Shown one piece after another: positions 62,676 to 64,000 of a stretch of 64,000 nucleotides of DNA. Source of the stretch: Glossina fuscipes (lineage: Eukaryota; Arthropoda; Insecta; Diptera; Glossinidae). The translations under genes were made by a program, and so were the position numbers. Numbering within the stretch: the stretch's first letter is position 1; every line of letters begins with the position of its first letter. The DNA is taken from positions 16,326,401-16,390,400 of the forward strand of contig NW_023998416.1 of assembly GCF_014805625.2 (NCBI RefSeq), given 5' to 3'. A model generated the notes under the pieces. The model had not been told where the DNA came from and ran no database searches. It worked only from the letters and a program-made list of their open reading frames with translations.

Positions 62676-63959
62676 TATGATGTATGTATATATATATGCA
62701 AGCAGTAGAAATGATTAAAGATAAGCCCATAATTATATCCTCAACAACATTTCACTTATCATTTCCAAGTGACAATCGCAAAACTAACCAAAAATATTCA
62801 ACAAATTTATTTTAAAAAAAAAAAAATATTCTTTTTAAATACAAACTTATTAAAGAAGATAAAACAAATGTTACAGTCGCATATTTTAACGCTTCAACCA
62901 CACCAACAATCTATTGCAACTAGTCGGCCGTATATGTCGTCGTCGTCGTCTAATATTGCAATTATTACTGACAGGGGTAAGGGCAATGATGGTGATGGCG
63001 TTCTTAATGTCCCGCCAGCATCACCTGCCCCGTCTATATCATTAACATTACCATCGCCAGTTTTAACAAAATCGACACCAGGCAAACTTTTGGTTGATAA
63101 TCAAGGCATCATACGGCAGACGGCATTATCATCGGGAGTAGTTGCAATTACAAGTACGCCGGGAGCAGAAACCTCAGCGAGTGTCGTTGGGCCACCGTCT
63201 GTGAGCTATTCAGCTCCTAATAGTAATGTGGTAGTTAAGACGCCTTCTCCGACTTTGCTGCAACATCATCACGCTCAGCAAAGTAATCAAAGCACCGTTA
63301 CAATCCCAACTTTGCTAAATGCTATCACAAGTGCAACGGCAGTTTCCGTTAAGACATCAACACCGTCAGCAACGGCAACACTTTTACCGAATAATTCACA
63401 AAATGTAAGCTAAGATTGAATTGAATATAAGAATAGAACACAAAAAAAAAGAAGGAAAGCGAATGCTTATGCAGCTTATTTAGGCATTGATTGTACGAAA
63501 CGAAGTCGCCGCCGAAGCTATTTATATCTTTTTCTATCCAATCATTTTGTGTCATTCGTAGTTTCCTAACTGTGTCTTTTGCTTTCGACTCTTTACAGTT
63601 GGGAAAATACTTAGTGGTGACCAATTTCTTGCAAAGCGCTCCTCCTAATCATGGCTGTCAAGTTCAACCGTATAGTTTGAGTTCAGCCGTTAGTCAAGCC
63701 GCTATATCCTCTTTAATGCCTACAATATCAACTGCGAGAGCGGGCAGCGATACAGCAGTTGTAACTACAAAAACGGAAGCCTCCTCAAATAATAGCAATT
63801 GTGCCGAAACGTTGCAAGTTCATCAAACACAGATGTTAGCGAACGCACCTTTGGGAGGCCCACAACAACAATTGCCAAATGGGACCATAATTGCAACCCA
63901 ACAGCAACAACAGCAACGTCATTCTGCAGAGCAGCAACAATCACAGATGCATATTCACG
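55448..63959 (+). CDS. Gln/Ser/Thr-rich protein, first three coding exons (3' end beyond window)
   Basis: Coding exons are 55448-55822, 62877-63404 and 63599-63959 (125, 176 and 120 codons plus one base). Introns are GT-AG and both are phase 0. The next donor is CACG/GTAAC at 63959/63960, so at least one further exon lies outside the window. Two in-frame TAA codons at 55439-55444 immediately before the ATG fix the start. The protein has 19 consecutive Gln at residues 59-77, more Gln/His runs, and then Ser/Thr/Pro/Val-rich sequence. A more ordered piece, KLLVDNQGIIRQTALSSG, lies in exon 2, and LGKYLVVTNFLQ opens exon 3. No catalytic or DNA-binding domain is visible in this part. The composition is typical of fly transcription or chromatin cofactors, which is inference. 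I do not recognise the gene. Confidence 0.8.
56700..57185 (-). repeat. Dispersed repeat family, longest copy (minus strand)
   Basis: On the minus strand it reads TTTGCAACGTTCAGAAGGAA, CACAAAGTATATGTATTCTT, CATCTGTCCGTCTGTC, ATCGACTTCGAATTTGGG and AATATTGGAAATGCGCAAAA, ending near 56.73 kb. Confidence 0.75.
57580..58290 (+). repeat. Dispersed repeat family, two adjacent copies
   Basis: First copy: AAGAAGGAAGTTTCAGAGAC, TTTGTCCGTCTTACTGTGC and CTTCAAATTTGGCAAAAACA. Second copy from about 57960: CCCCATAAAGTATATAAATT, TGTCCTTCTGTCCGTCTGC and GAAAATGAAGATATCGGCTG. Confidence 0.7.
58930..59480 (+). mobile_element. mariner-family transposase relic
   Basis: TEDSAHSSRPKEAGTSV, then MVDTLKIA, corresponds to the helix-turn-helix region of mariner transposase (DARSGRPKEA and EIADTLKIS types). 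Directly after a stop, MIAMAKLHELKYKLLPH corresponds to the block just before the third catalytic Asp, which is destroyed here. The central catalytic part is deleted. Terminal inverted repeats were not identified. Confidence 0.7.
59529..59585. repeat. Short tandem duplication at the mariner relic's 3' side
   Basis: ACAACGTTAACCTTTGCTTC plus ACAC occurs twice, about 29 bp apart. Confidence 0.9.
60373..60415. repeat. GA microsatellite
   Basis: About 21 uninterrupted GA units in the long intron. Confidence 0.95.
62634..62665. repeat. TA microsatellite
   Basis: About 15 AT/TA units, about 210 bp upstream of coding exon 2. Confidence 0.9.
62877..63404 (+). CDS. Gln-rich gene coding exon 2
   Basis: The acceptor TTACAG/TCGCAT (62871-62876) is phase 0 but has a poor pyrimidine tract. 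The donor is AAT/GTAAGC at 63404/63405, phase 0. The frame is open upstream of the acceptor and contains an ATG at 62868, so an alternative 5' exon or start is possible. The encoded sequence is Ser/Thr/Pro-rich with HHH and QQS runs. Confidence 0.75.
63599..63959 (+). CDS. Gln-rich gene coding exon 3
   Basis: A strong acceptor CTCTTTACAG/ precedes TTG GGA AAA, phase 0. The exon starts LGKYLVVTNFLQSAPP and ends in a Gln-rich stretch. Donor G/GTAAC at 63959/63960, phase 1. Without splicing the frame stops at 63982. Confidence 0.75.
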
Positions 63960-64000
63960 GTAACATTTTTAAGCTTCCCTAAATCAGTCAGCCACCAATT

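Larger units (their letters stand above)
55823..62876 (+). other. Long first intron (about 7 kb) of the Gln-rich gene
   Basis: Bounded by GT at 55823 and AG at 62876. It contains copies of the dispersed repeat family (56.7-58.3 kb), a mariner relic (58.9-59.5 kb) and GA and TA microsatellites. I see no other coding region. Confidence 0.6.

Noticed and set aside
1..64000. CRISPR array, bacterial operon or phage content
   Set aside because: No spaced direct repeats of that type, no Shine-Dalgarno-linked gene series. Introns, opa repeats and fly transposons show eukaryotic nuclear DNA.

Overview
This is nuclear DNA from a higher fly (Diptera, Brachycera). The signs are an AT-rich background, short introns of 52-88 nt beside long ones, CAA/CAG (opa-type) glutamine tracts, a menin gene closest in layout to Drosophila Mnn1, a kelch-derived fragment, R1-clade LINEs, gypsy-type LTR relics and a mariner relic. 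The species cannot be named from the sequence alone; a tephritid or related acalyptrate would fit.

Layout. 1-36 kb is almost entirely transposon-derived. It holds three copies of one short LTR family (about 1.65, 19.87 and 32.12 kb). Two gypsy-like LTR/leader regions lie at 3.58-4.25 kb and 29.1-31.1 kb, the second followed by a broken gag. A decayed R1-clade LINE spans 10.24-13.9 kb, with further LINE pieces at 31.28, 34.3 and 35.8 kb. A truncated kelch copy abuts a 10-N assembly gap at 14.6 kb. A small, possibly spliced ORF with a UAP56-binding-like motif sits at 20.22 kb just behind one LTR. 36-38.5 kb holds no gene I can see.

38.6-43.6 kb, minus strand, carries one complete, well-supported gene: Mnn1 (menin), five coding exons, 765 codons, with all four introns phase-consistent. 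43.6-55.4 kb is AT-rich intergenic DNA with degenerate dispersed repeats.

55.4 kb to the window end, plus strand, carries the first three coding exons of an unidentified Gln/Ser/Thr-rich protein, probably nuclear. Its first intron is about 7 kb and contains repeat copies and a mariner relic. The gene runs off the right edge.

The two host genes are divergently arranged and about 12 kb apart. Nothing in the sequence shows that they work together. Every transposon ORF inspected here carries stops, frameshifts or deletions, so the left half reads as old repeat accumulation. The most unusual item is the small UAP56-binding-like ORF at 20.2 kb.
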